7,519 bases of DNA from an uncultured Pseudomonadota bacterium (GCA_903864555.1 CAIPGJ010000377.1:1-7519); one strand, 5' to 3'; positions 1 to 7,267 are shown, counted from the first letter of the stretch. Notes: generated from the letters alone by a model not told the origin. A program made the numbers and translations.

Positions 1-327
1 ATCAACCTGATTGGCAATGCCATTGACGCCATGGCCGGTCAGCCGGTGCGGAACCTCGGAATCGTGGCCGATCTGTCGGTGGACGGACCGCATGCCGGAA
101 AGATCCGCATAGAGGTGCGGGACAGCGGCTCCGGAGTCAGGGAAGAACTCCGGGGCAGAATATTCGAGCCGTATTTCACGACCAGGGCAGGCGGTCTGGG
201 AATGGGGCTGTCAATCTCAAAATCGATCGTAGAGGCTCATGGAGAATCAATTGGTTTCAGCCCCCGCCCGGAAGGGGGGGCAGCGTTCTGGTTCACGCTC
301 GGCAGCGGAGACGAACAGCATGCCTGA
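1..327 (+). CDS. Sensor histidine kinase, C-terminal end (partial)
   Basis: This is the last 108 codons of a histidine kinase whose start lies left of the window. What is seen is the ATP-binding (HATPase_c) domain: an N-box (INLIGNAIDAM) at the very first codons, the G1 box DSGSG, an F-box-like FEPYFTT, and the G2 box GLGMGLSISKSIVEAHG, ending in a typical WFTL strand. The kinase would autophosphorylate on a histidine upstream of the window and pass the phosphate to a response regulator. Its stop codon overlaps the start of the downstream response regulator by 8 bp, so the two form a cognate, translationally coupled pair. The sensor domains and signal cannot be known from here. The same domain of the second kinase (1087-3321) is similar in its boxes and probably belongs to the same FixL-like class. 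Confidence is high for the family and nil for the ligand. Confidence 0.93.
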   Translation: MNLIGNAIDAMAGQPVRNLGIVADLSVDGPHAGKIRIEVRDSGSGVREELRGRIFEPYFTTRAGGLGMGLSISKSIVEAHGESIGFSPRPEGGAAFWFTLGSGDEQHA

Positions 328-928
328 CATTCTGCAGCGTTCCAGTTCGGTCATCCTGGTGGATGACAGCGCTGGTGTCTGTGAGGCGGTCAGCCTGCTG
401 CTCAAGACCGTGAACCTGGATACCCGCGTGTATTCCAACCCGACGCTGTTCATGGAAGCGAGCATTAACGATTCAGGCTGCATCCTGCTTGATGTGCGCA
501 TGCCGGAGATGAGCGGGCTGGAGGTGTTCCGCCAGTTGCGCGAGCGTGGCGTGGAAATTCCGGTGATCTTCATGACCGGCCATGGCGATGTCGCCATGGC
601 GGTCCGGGTGATGCGTTCCGGCGCCTTCGATTTTCTCGAAAAACCCGTGGATGACCAGGTGCTCATCGATAGCGTGCTCGAGGCGTTGTCAGTCGACGCC
701 GAGCGGCGTGAGCGCGTGCAGCGCAAACTGGCCTCACGTTCCTTGCTCGACCGCCTGACCCCGCGCGAGCTGGAGATTGCCCACCTGCTGGTGGAAGGGG
801 CATCGACGCGCGGCATCGCCGAGAGGCTGGCGCTGAGCGTGCGCACCATTGAGGGTTATCGCAGCCGCCTCATGATCAAGCTGGAGATCACCTCGCTGAC
901 GCGCCTGGTGGAAATGCTGCAAGTCTGA
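320..928 (+). CDS. Two-component response regulator, FixJ/NarL type (receiver + LuxR HTH)
   Basis: The 202-residue protein has the usual length for FixJ-type regulators. The receiver domain (about residues 9-125) shows the acidic pair D15-D16, the phospho-acceptor D58 in ILLDVRMPEMSG, the switch residue T86 in FMTGHGD, and K108 in LEKPV. A short linker leads to a LuxR-type DNA-binding domain (about 142-202) starting LTPRELEIAHLL, with the recognition region at SVRTIEGYRSRLM. Phosphorylated FixJ relatives dimerise and activate promoters. I chose the ATG at 320 because it overlaps the stop of the upstream kinase (ATGCCTGA) and puts the receiver at the N terminus as in relatives. A longer reading from 239 would add 27 residues with no homology-like content and would overlap the kinase by 89 bp. 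It is probably the partner of the upstream kinase and possibly also of the convergent kinase at 1087-3321. Target genes are unknown. Confidence 0.95.
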   Translation: MPDILQRSSSVILVDDSAGVCEAVSLLLKTVNLDTRVYSNPTLFMEASINDSGCILLDVRMPEMSGLEVFRQLRERGVEIPVIFMTGHGDVAMAVRVMRSGAFDFLEKPVDDQVLIDSVLEALSVDAERRERVQRKLASRSLLDRLTPRELEIAHLLVEGASTRGIAERLALSVRTIEGYRSRLMIKLEITSLTRLVEMLQV

Positions 929-1060
929 GCCACCGGCGGTAGAGATCACTGCGTATTGATGCGAGAGTGTGCGGGGCTCTTGCGCAAGCGATGCGTGGGA
1001 GCCCGCGGCCTTCTGGATACGGGCAGGCGGAAACGGGCCGCAATATCAAGGTTCCGGGCC

Positions 1061-1086
1061 GGCGGAATGCAGGGAGTGTTCCCGCC
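1061..1086 (-). terminator. Possible hairpin terminator after the convergent kinase gene
   Basis: Directly after the TGA of the minus-strand kinase there is an inverted repeat. GGCGG (1082-1086, read on minus) can pair with CCGCC (1061-1065), or alternatively an inner GGGA/TCCC pair forms around a 4-base loop (1072-1083). No T run follows, so this is not a classic intrinsic terminator. Another repeat, GCGGCC (1005-1010) with GGCCGC (1036-1041), lies further into the 158 bp between the two convergent genes. One or both may separate the transcripts. The region has no gene of its own that I can support. Confidence 0.22.
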
Positions 1087-3321
1087 TCAGGAAAGGCGCA
1101 TCTGGCGGAAAGGCAGATTCAGGGTGAACAGGCTGCCGCCCTGGGGCCCCGGCGCATAGCTGAGCGAACCGTTCAGCGCCTCCATGATGGAGCGGCTGAT
1201 GGTCAGGCCCAGGCCCATGCCTTCGCTCTTGGTGGTGAAGCGGGTGTCGAAGATCTGCTCGGCGTGTTTCGGGTCGATGCCGTGGCCGGTGTCGAGAAAC
1301 TCGATGGCAACGTTGCCCTGGCTGTCGGCATGCACTCGCACCCTGATGCACTTTTCCACCGAGTCGGCGAGGGCGTCAATGGCGTTGTGCAGCAGGTTCA
1401 GGCAGACCTGCGTCAGCAGTACGGTGTCTGCCCATACGAATGGCAGCGAAGGGGTGATCTCCAGTTGCAGGTCTATGCCCGCGGCACGAATGCGGAAATC
1501 TACCAGCGTCATGGCGTTGCGCAGCAGCGGTTCGACCGCGGTGCGCACGATGTGTGGCGTTCGTGAAGTGGTGAGCCGGCGCAGCCCCTTGACGATGTCG
1601 GCGGCGAGCAGGGCATGGCTGGCCGTGGAGCGCATGGCGTCACTGACCTTGCCGATGTCCGGATCATCCATCTCCAGCAGGCGCACGCAGGCCTGGCTGT
1701 AGGTGGTGATCGCCGAGAGCGGCTGGTTCAGCTCGTGCGCAAGGCCGGTGAGCATCTGCTCCATCAGGTTGGCACGCATGTTTTCGGACAGCTTGTCGCG
1801 CAGTTCCGATATCTGCATCTGGATGCGCCGCTGTTCGGTGACGTCGCGGTCGATGCCGCGCAGTCCGGCGAACCGGCCCCGTTCGTCCACCACCAGCGAG
1901 GCAGAGCTCTCAAAGGTGCGCAGGGTGCCATCGGCCCGCAGCAGCTGACGTTCGTGGCTGTTGTAGGCCCGCGGAGATGTGGCAGGAAACGGAAATACCG
2001 GATCGGCCCTGCCTTCGCGTCCCAGCACCGCCAGCGAGTTCATGCGCCTGCCAATCAGTTCCTCCGGGGCGAGGCCCAGAAGCACATGGGTGTTCGGGCT
2101 TGCATAGGTGAAGCGGTAGTGGCGGTCGACTTCCCATATCCAGTCGCTGCTGGACTCCACCAGGTCGCGAAAGCGCTGGTTGCTCTGATGGACCTCGGTG
2201 CCGCGCATGCGGGCCAATGCCTCTGCCCTGACCAGACCATGCTGGGTGCGCCTTACGACGAGGAAGGACAATGCCGCGATGGAGGCGCTGCCAAGCAGCA
2301 CCAGCCATGGCAGGTAGGCATTGATGCCCCGCGCTTTCACTCGTTCGCTTTTCACAGTGATGTTGAGCTGTGCACCACCGAACAGGAATTCCCGCTGCGT
2401 TGCTGGATTGTCCGGGGGCTGTCGTGCACCGGCTTTCCCTGGCTGAATGGGTTCTGTCGAGTAAAGCGGAGTCGGTGCGGCTTGCCGGGCAGGGCCTTGG
2501 GGTAGTTTCTGGACAAGGGCAATGGTGACGGCGAGGCGACCTGAAGGTTCCGTTGTCAGGACCGGATCGATGATTTGCTTGAGATTCACGCCCATCAGCA
2601 GGAATCCCAGGGCATCTCCATCCGGGTGGGCAGACAGTGGATTCCGCACCCGTGCCAGCAGTACCGGAGGCTGGAGCGACGTTGCAGGATCTGCACTTTG
2701 TGACGTGATCAGAACCATGCCTTGCGAGGATTCGGCCACCTGCATGCATTCCATCATCACCGGGTCCAGCGCGAAATCGGTTCCGGCCACCGGATGTTGT
2801 GCGGAGGTGCTTACGCTGCTTTCCAGGAGATAGTGATTGCCTGTCCCTCTGGCCTGCAGGCGCATCGATCCTATGCTGTTCTCATCTGTGGTGAGGCGCG
2901 ACCGCATGGCGCGCTCGTATGCAGGCAGACCGGCGTGTGGAATCTTGCGCACAAAGGACAGGAACGTTGCTGCGCCATACTGCCTGCTCAGGATGTCGCC
3001 CAGCATGAAGCCGCGGATGCCTTCGAGGGAGTTGATGGCCGAAGGCGCGATCAGGTTTCCGGCTACCCGCAGCAGGGACTCGTACTCGGCAAACGATTCG
3101 ACGATGCGGGTGGTGACCCGAAAGGCTGCGGCGTCGGTCTGCAGGCGCGCCTCCCGATCGGCTACATCCCATGCAATTCGGGTGCTGAGCAGGGTGAAGG
3201 CGATGCCGATGAACAGCACCCAAGCCGGTGCCCGTGCGGAGTCCAGTGCATTTCCCAGGCGCCGTTGCAGTGCCGCGACCCAGTATTTCAGGGGGGCATC
3301 CGTGAGTGAGACGTTTTTCAC
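1087..3321 (-). CDS. Membrane sensor histidine kinase (CHASE-like, PAS, FixL-type kinase core)
   Basis: A complete 744-residue kinase. In order: a membrane segment (about 33-50), a periplasmic region of nearly 285 residues whose first part resembles a CHASE sensor domain (about 65-250), a second membrane segment (about 336-356), a PAS domain (about 381-495, WIWEVD... to the DVTEQ end), a HisKA domain with phospho-accepting H529 in GLAHELNQPLSAITTYSQA, and a HATPase domain (N-box LNLLHNAIDAL, G1 DTGHG at 677-681, G2 GMGLGL at 701-706). HELNQPLSAI is typical of FixL/TodS-like kinases. The start is a GTG. An in-frame TGA lies only four codons upstream (3334-3336) and the next candidate start falls inside the membrane segment, so the GTG is the only sensible choice, although no good Shine-Dalgarno is seen. 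No regulator is encoded beside it on its own strand; it converges on the regulator at 320-928 and diverges from the binding-protein gene at 3716. Small-molecule sensing in the periplasm is likely; the ligand is unknown. Confidence 0.94.
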   Translation of the reverse strand: MKNVSLTDAPLKYWVAALQRRLGNALDSARAPAWVLFIGIAFTLLSTRIAWDVADREARLQTDAAAFRVTTRIVESFAEYESLLRVAGNLIAPSAINSLEGIRGFMLGDILSRQYGAATFLSFVRKIPHAGLPAYERAMRSRLTTDENSIGSMRLQARGTGNHYLLESSVSTSAQHPVAGTDFALDPVMMECMQVAESSQGMVLITSQSADPATSLQPPVLLARVRNPLSAHPDGDALGFLLMGVNLKQIIDPVLTTEPSGRLAVTIALVQKLPQGPARQAAPTPLYSTEPIQPGKAGARQPPDNPATQREFLFGGAQLNITVKSERVKARGINAYLPWLVLLGSASIAALSFLVVRRTQHGLVRAEALARMRGTEVHQSNQRFRDLVESSSDWIWEVDRHYRFTYASPNTHVLLGLAPEELIGRRMNSLAVLGREGRADPVFPFPATSPRAYNSHERQLLRADGTLRTFESSASLVVDERGRFAGLRGIDRDVTEQRRIQMQISELRDKLSENMRANLMEQMLTGLAHELNQPLSAITTYSQACVRLLEMDDPDIGKVSDAMRSTASHALLAADIVKGLRRLTTSRTPHIVRTAVEPLLRNAMTLVDFRIRAAGIDLQLEITPSLPFVWADTVLLTQVCLNLLHNAIDALADSVEKCIRVRVHADSQGNVAIEFLDTGHGIDPKHAEQIFDTRFTTKSEGMGLGLTISRSIMEALNGSLSYAPGPQGGSLFTLNLPFRQMRLS

Positions 3322-3342
3322 GTTCGCAAACGCTCAGTCGGG

Positions 3343-3370
3343 TTACTTGGGGTAATTCGCATTGGTTTAT
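3343..3370. promoter_or_regulatory. Candidate operator(s) just upstream of the kinase gene
   Basis: Two signals sit side by side 22-50 bp upstream of the kinase GTG. First, TTAC-N5-GTAA (3343-3355) is an inverted repeat. Second, the 16 bases at 3355-3370 end in a perfect TGGTTTAT half-site; the whole matches 11 of 16 positions of the box I recall for StyR/TodT (ATAAACCATGGTTTAT), with a degenerate left half. A FixJ-type regulator is encoded nearby, so a binding site here would be sensible. Short matches like this occur by chance, so this is a suggestion only. Confidence 0.2.
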
Positions 3371-3462
3371 TCAAGAACCCGTGATGATCCAGAATGGCCT
3401 GTCGGTGAGCGGTCTCGTTCCAGCATTGATGCGACGCCGGCACGGGTGGTGGTCAGGGGATT

Positions 3463-3504
3463 GCTCCGGCCGGAAAACAGTCACTGAATCAGAATTGCCG
3501 GAGC
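3463..3504. repeat. 8-bp perfect inverted repeat with 26-bp spacer
   Basis: GCTCCGGC (3463-3470) is exactly inverted as GCCGGAGC (3497-3504). The left arm also begins a 10-bp palindrome, TCCGGCCGGA (3465-3474). The arm centres are about 34 bp apart, close to three helical turns, which would suit a protein bound as paired dimers; as RNA it would form a hairpin with a long loop. It lies upstream of the binding-protein gene. Its role is unknown. Confidence 0.4.
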
Positions 3505-3715
3505 TGCACGCTGATTTTATCCGCGCTTCATGCCGTTCCGTACCGGGTTGGCGGATCGTCGCAGGCGCCCGACGGGTTGTCATTGTCGATGGATGGGCTT
3601 TCCACAGACGGGATGCGTCGCGTTGATGGCAACGTCCAATGTGACGACGAGTACAGGCTTGGCAGCAGGGCGCCGGGTATTGCCATTGGCTAAACTGCGA
3701 GTGTCGGTGTCGCGG

Positions 3716-4609
3716 ATGCTGCGCCCCGCATTGTTGCTGGTGGCCGGGTTGCATGCAGTGGAAGCCGGGGCCCATGACGCAATGGTGATCGGGGTGCTCA
3801 GTCGGGACTCCCGATCCTACAGTGAAGCCGTTCGTGGCGTGAACGAAGTCCTGGCCAGGTTCCCCGGCGCAGCGCCGCGCATCGCGAGTCTCGATGAAGG
3901 TGCCACCATGGTGGCGGCGGGAACCATTCCGGCCTCTGGAGGCACCGTGATTGCCTTCGGACAGCGTGCCAGCGAATTGTTCCCGATAACGAACTATCCG
4001 TCGCAGATTGCCTGCATGATACGGGAGGTTTCCGACCAGTCAGGGGTGTTGCTGCAGCATGCGGCTGAGGCACGCCTGCTGCGCATGCGCCGGTTGCTGC
4101 CCGGGGCATTGACGATGGGCATGCTGGTGGCGTAGGGGGAACCGCTCAGCGCCGAAGTCCGTGACTTCCAGGCGGCGGCACGCCACGCCGGGCTGGGCAT
4201 AGTCGTGCATGCCGTCAATTTGCGGCGGCCGCTGCGGCTGCGGCTGCAACTCGATCCTCTGGCTGATCGCATCGACGTGCTGATCGCAACCTATGACCTG
4301 CGCATCCACTCTGCCGAGAATGCCCAGCCGATACTGCTTTTCTCCTGGCGCAACCGCATTCCGGTGATTGGCGTGTCTGAAGCCTGGTCGCGTGCCGGCG
4401 CCCTGATGTCCTTTGACTGGGACTATGCCGATATCGGCCGCCGGTGTGGCGAGCTGGCCCTGCGCCTTCCTGAGGGGCGGGGGTTCGAGCGGCCAGTGGT
4501 GGAGTCGCCCCGTCGCCTGGTGCATTCGCTCAATCTGGAGGCGGCGCGCCACTTCCTCATTAATATTCCTGCCGATGTGTTGCAGGGCGCCCGCAACCGC
4601 TACAACTGA
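3716..4609 (+). pseudogene. ABC-type substrate-binding protein (ABC_sub_bind family), interrupted by an in-frame amber codon
   Basis: Read through one TAG at 4133-4135, this frame gives a protein of about 297 residues resembling periplasmic binding proteins of the ABC_sub_bind (PF04392) family. Features are a signal peptide (MLRPALLLVAGLHAVEAGA, probable cut after AGA), VIGVLSRDSRSYSEAV at the mature N terminus, VIAFGQRASE, RRLLPGALTMGMLV just before the stop, then [21 protein letters not shown] and [15 protein letters not shown] near the end. All are placed as in the family. No frameshift exists and the part after the stop looks well conserved, so the lesion is one point change (for example from CAG), a sequencing error, or readthrough. 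The first half alone (3716-4135) would encode one lobe and is unlikely to bind ligand. The start is uncertain: ATG 3716 best fits the signal peptide, ATG 3626 is possible, and neither has a clear ribosome site. It diverges from the CHASE-like kinase and may have been its ligand carrier. Confidence 0.8.
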
Positions 4610-4616
4610 GGCGCCT

Positions 4617-4632
4617 GCCGGCTTCGGCCGGC
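4617..4632 (+). terminator. GC-rich hairpin with TTCG loop after the binding-protein gene
   Basis: GCCGGC-TTCG-GCCGGC is a perfect 6-bp stem with a very stable UUCG tetraloop, 7 bases past the TGA at 4607-4609. It is placed where a terminator or 3'-end protecting hairpin would be. No T run follows, so it is not a standard intrinsic terminator. The remaining sequence up to surE at 4737 probably holds the surE promoter, but no clear -35/-10 pair was found. Confidence 0.35.
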
Positions 4633-4736
4633 CCGGGAGCCGTGCCTGCCACGCAAAATGCCGACCATCATCAGGGGAAAGCCCCCGCAGTCTGGCAAAA
4701 TACGACCTCTGTGCAATTCGGGTGTGCGAAGACGGC

Positions 4737-5480
4737 GTGAGAATCCTGGTAAGCAATGACGACGGCTACTTTTCCCCGGGCATAGCCGCCCTGGCCCGGG
4801 CCCTGTCACGGCTGGGCACTGTCACGGTGGTGGCACCCGAGCGCGACCGCAGTGCCTCGTCCAATTCGCTGACCCTGGACCGGCCCTTGACCGTGCGCAA
4901 GTCCGCCGACGGCTTCCTGTTTGTCAACGGCACCCCCACCGATTGCGTCCACCTAGCGGTCACCGGGCTGCTGGATGAGTTGCCCGACATCATCGTCTCC
5001 GGCATCAACCACGGCGCCAACATGGGCGACGACACCATTTATTCAGGCACGGTGGCAGCCGCCACCGAGGGTTATCTGCTGGGCATTCCATCCATGGCCG
5101 TGTCGCTGGTGGGCAAGTCGCTGCGCCATTTCGACTGCGCCGGCCGCGTTGCCTGTGACATCGCAGAACGCTTCGGCAGCCGTCCCTTTCGCGTGCCGGT
5201 GCTGCTCAACGTCAATGTTCCCGACGTCGATTTCTCGGAGCTGAAGGGCATCGAAACAACCCGCCTGGGCAAGCGCCACAAGGCCGAACCGGTGATCAAG
5301 GCCACCAATCCGCGGGGCGAGCCGGTGTACTGGGTGGGCGCGGCTGGACAAGCCGCCGATGCCGGCCCCGGCACGGATTTCCATGCGGTTGCCGAGGGGC
5401 ATGTCTCGGTCACCCCCTTGCGCGTCGACCTCACCCATGTCGAGCAGATCGACGCAGTGAGGCAGTGGCTGCAGCAATGA
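4737..5480 (+). CDS. surE: 5'/3'-nucleotidase SurE
   Basis: SurE is a cytoplasmic metal-dependent phosphatase acting on nucleoside 5'- and 3'-monophosphates, linked to stationary-phase survival. The 247-residue product has the family's normal length. It shows the metal and active-site residues in their known places: D8-D9 in [11 protein letters not shown]39 in ERDRSAS, N91 and N95 in SGINHGAN, then [16 protein letters not shown] and a C-terminal [12 protein letters not shown]. The start is the GTG at 4737, which gives the standard N terminus (M)RILVSNDDG; the open frame extends upstream but that part resembles nothing. The gene overlaps pcm by 4 bp and starts 127 bp after the binding-protein remnant, so it probably begins the operon surE-pcm-nlpD. 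Identification is firm. Confidence 0.98.
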   Translation: MRILVSNDDGYFSPGIAALARALSRLGTVTVVAPERDRSASSNSLTLDRPLTVRKSADGFLFVNGTPTDCVHLAVTGLLDELPDIIVSGINHGANMGDDTIYSGTVAAATEGYLLGIPSMAVSLVGKSLRHFDCAGRVACDIAERFGSRPFRVPVLLNVNVPDVDFSELKGIETTRLGKRHKAEPVIKATNPRGEPVYWVGAAGQAADAGPGTDFHAVAEGHVSVTPLRVDLTHVEQIDAVRQWLQQ

Positions 5481-6154
5481 TGGTATCGCGGGCACACGGC
5501 ATCGGTTTCACCTCGCAGCGCACGCGTGATCGCATGATCGCGCGCCTGCGCCAGCAGGGGGTGCGCGACGAAGTGGTCCTCGCCGCCATGGGGGCGGTGC
5601 CCCGCCACCTGTTTGTCGATGAGGCGCTGGCCAGCCGTGCCTATGAGGACACGGCCCTGCCCATCGGCTTCGAGCAGACCATCTCGCAACCCTATGTCAT
5701 TGCCCTGATGATTTCGGCCCTGCGTGCCGGCCGTGAAGCCGGGCTGGGCAAGGTGCTGGAGATCGGCACCGGCTGTGGCTATCAGGCGGCGCTGCTGTCG
5801 CGACTGGCCAAGGATGTTTTTTCGGTGGAGCGCATCGGCGGTCTGCTGGAGAAGGCGCGCGCCAACCTGCGTCCGCTGCGCATCCCCAACCTGCGCCTGG
5901 TGCACGCTGATGGCTCCAATGGCCTGCTGGCTGCGGCACCCTTCGACTCCATCATCAGCGCCGCTGCGGCGCAGATGCTGCCGCCGGCCCTGAAAGAACA
6001 GTTGGCCGTCGGCGGCCGGCTGATCGCCCCGGTGCATGTCAGCGCTGGCGGGAGCGAACAGGCCTTGTGCCTGGTTGAACGCACCGCCACCGGATTTACC
6101 GAGCAGTGGATGGATGCCGTGCGCTTCGTTCCCCTGAGGGCGGGCAAGCTGTGA
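5477..6154 (+). CDS. pcm: Protein-L-isoaspartate O-methyltransferase
   Basis: Pcm transfers a methyl group from S-adenosylmethionine to isoaspartyl residues of aged proteins, starting their repair in the cytosol. The product has 225 residues. Visible motifs are the substrate-side TISQPY (68-73), the SAM motif [13 protein letters not shown] (93-105), the acidic VERI (117-120) that contacts the ribose, HADGSNG (143-149), and [17 protein letters not shown] with [12 protein letters not shown] towards the end. I take the ATG at 5477, which overlaps the surE stop as ATGA. A second ATG follows at 5480 and a GTG lies at 5465. No good Shine-Dalgarno is present, so translation is likely coupled to surE. 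Its end overlaps nlpD by 4 bp. This is the standard gene order for this operon. Confidence 0.97.
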   Translation: MMVSRAHGIGFTSQRTRDRMIARLRQQGVRDEVVLAAMGAVPRHLFVDEALASRAYEDTALPIGFEQTISQPYVIALMISALRAGREAGLGKVLEIGTGCGYQAALLSRLAKDVFSVERIGGLLEKARANLRPLRIPNLRLVHADGSNGLLAAAPFDSIISAAAAQMLPPALKEQLAVGGRLIAPVHVSAGGSEQALCLVERTATGFTEQWMDAVRFVPLRAGKL

Positions 6155-7239
6155 TCCCGGCGGGGAGGGGGGCTGCGCTGCCGTCCGCCCTGGCGGTACT
6201 GCTCATCCTGCTGGCAGCCGGCTGTGCCAGCCCCGGACCGGCCCCCGTCATCGACCGGATGCCGGGTGGCGCGCCTGCCGCGCCTGTAGCCGCCAAGCCT
6301 GCCCCGCCCGCCAAGCCTGCTCCCGCAGTCCGGGCTGTCGACACGCTCTCGGAAACCTACACCGTGAAGCGTGGCGACACGCTGTACAGCATCGCCCTGG
6401 ATCACGGGCAGGACTATCGTGAACTGGCGCAGTGGAACAATCTCGACAATCCCAATGTGATCCGTTCCGGCCAGGTATTGCGCGTGCGTCCGCCCAACGA
6501 GTCGGCCGGCGGTGTGCAGGTGAATTCCGTGACTGCGGCCGGTCCGGCGGAATCGCGCCCGCTCACGATGCCGACGACGCCGCCGACGACGCCGCCGTCG
6601 CCGCCGTCGCCCAAGCCGCAGGCTGCGCCCAGTGGCTTGAAGACCGAACCCCGTGCGGTGAGAATGCCTTACAGCGAGGAAAACCTCGCCTTGCTGTCGC
6701 GTGACCCCAAAGCCGCTGCGCCTGCTGCTGTTCCTGCGCCTGCACCGGCGAAGCCCGAGGTGACACTCAAGCCCGAGTCAACATTGAAGCCGGCGCCCGA
6801 GGCCAAGCCGGCTGCCGAGTCGCTCAAGCCTGCAGCGCAGCCGCCGGCCAGGGCGGAGGCCAATGATGAAGACAGCCTGGACTGGGGCTGGCCCACGGCC
6901 GGCCGCGTGCTCGCAGGATTCTCCGAAGCCAGCAACAAGGGGCTGGACATCTCCGGCAAGACCGGCCAGCCGGTTGTCGCCAGTGCCTCGGGCACCGTGA
7001 TCTATGTCGGCAGCGGCATCCGCGGCTATGGCAAGCTGCTGGTGATACGCCACAGCAAGGCCTACTCCACCGTCTATGCCCACAACGACAGCATCCTGGT
7101 GAAGGAAGGCCAGCGGGTGATCAAGGGACAGAAGGTGGCCGAGATGGGCAACAGCGACGCCGACCAGGTGAAGCTGCATTTCGAAGTCCGCCGCCTCGGC
7201 AAGCCGGTGGACCCGGCGAAATACCTGCCCGAGCGCTGA
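6151..7239 (+). CDS. nlpD: Murein hydrolase activator lipoprotein NlpD (LysM + degenerate LytM)
   Basis: The 362-residue lipoprotein has a signal peptide ending in LAAGC with C25 as the lipidated residue (alanine at -3 is less usual but tolerated). A LysM domain binding peptidoglycan follows (about 70-115, YTVKRGDTLYSIA... GQVLRV), then a long Pro/Ala/Lys-rich linker (about 116-255) and a C-terminal LytM/M23 domain (about 261-362). In active M23 enzymes two histidines are needed that are here N262 (NKGLD) and K341 (KLHFE), while D266, H311 and H343 remain. E. coli NlpD is degenerate in the same way and activates the amidase AmiC rather than cutting murein itself, so the same role is inferred. 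The GTG start at 6151 overlaps the pcm stop (GTGA) and gives a proper signal peptide; a longer frame from 6106 would bury it. rpoS often follows nlpD but is not seen here. Confidence 0.95.
   Translation: MIPAGRGAALPSALAVLLILLAAGCASPGPAPVIDRMPGGAPAAPVAAKPAPPAKPAPAVRAVDTLSETYTVKRGDTLYSIALDHGQDYRELAQWNNLDNPNVIRSGQVLRVRPPNESAGGVQVNSVTAAGPAESRPLTMPTTPPTTPPSPPSPKPQAAPSGLKTEPRAVRMPYSEENLALLSRDPKAAAPAAVPAPAPAKPEVTLKPESTLKPAPEAKPAAESLKPAAQPPARAEANDEDSLDWGWPTAGRVLAGFSEASNKGLDISGKTGQPVVASASGTVIYVGSGIRGYGKLLVIRHSKAYSTVYAHNDSILVKEGQRVIKGQKVAEMGNSDADQVKLHFEVRRLGKPVDPAKYLPER
6574..6606 (+). repeat. Short tandem repeat in the NlpD linker
   Basis: Two exact copies of the 12-mer ACGACGCCGCCG (6574-6597) are followed by the related TCGCCGCCG (6598-6606) and a partial further copy. 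They encode the TTPP/SPP run of the linker. The unit is a multiple of three, so copy-number change would lengthen or shorten the linker without breaking the frame. Slippage is plausible but not shown. Confidence 0.75.
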
Positions 7240-7267
7240 GCGGCACGTTCAGGAATGCGTTAAAGGG

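Larger units (their letters stand above)
3322..3715. promoter_or_regulatory. Divergent intergenic control region
   Basis: This stretch separates the minus-strand kinase from the plus-strand binding-protein gene and must hold both promoters. I see no convincing gene in it; open frames across it have no recognisable content. It contains several small symmetric elements listed separately. A weak plus-strand promoter can be drawn as TTGCCG (3495-3500) and TATCCG (3518-3523) with a 17 bp spacer, but the -10 matches poorly. If the binding protein starts at the ATG at 3626 instead of 3716, the region ends at 3625. Confidence 0.4.

Noticed and set aside
239..319. Longer N terminus for the response regulator
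   Set aside because: It would overlap the kinase by 89 bp and adds a basic, low-complexity leader absent from FixJ-type regulators.
979..988. Palindrome CTTGCGCAAG between the convergent genes
   Set aside because: A 10-bp self-complementary site with no loop, no T run and no gene start nearby; could easily be chance.
1615..2505. Long plus-strand open frame (296 codons) opposite the kinase gene
   Set aside because: It is antisense to a clear kinase, has no recognisable motif, and is expected in GC-rich coding DNA.
1910..2749. Second minus-strand open frame (279 codons) inside the kinase region
   Set aside because: It overlaps the kinase in another frame on the same strand; composition is Arg/Pro/Ser-rich shadow sequence.
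3306..3626. Plus-strand 106-codon open frame in the divergent region
   Set aside because: It starts inside the kinase gene, has no ribosome site or recognisable content, and is rich in Arg, Trp and Ser as in chance frames.
4413..4736. Upstream extension of surE
   Set aside because: It overlaps the binding-protein frame and adds about 108 residues before the canonical N-terminal strand of SurE.
5072..6037. Minus-strand open frame of 321 codons opposite surE and pcm
   Set aside because: Both sense genes are unmistakable; the antisense frame has no family features.
6151..7239. NlpD as an active endopeptidase
   Set aside because: Two of the histidines needed in M23 enzymes are replaced by N262 and K341, as in known non-catalytic activators.
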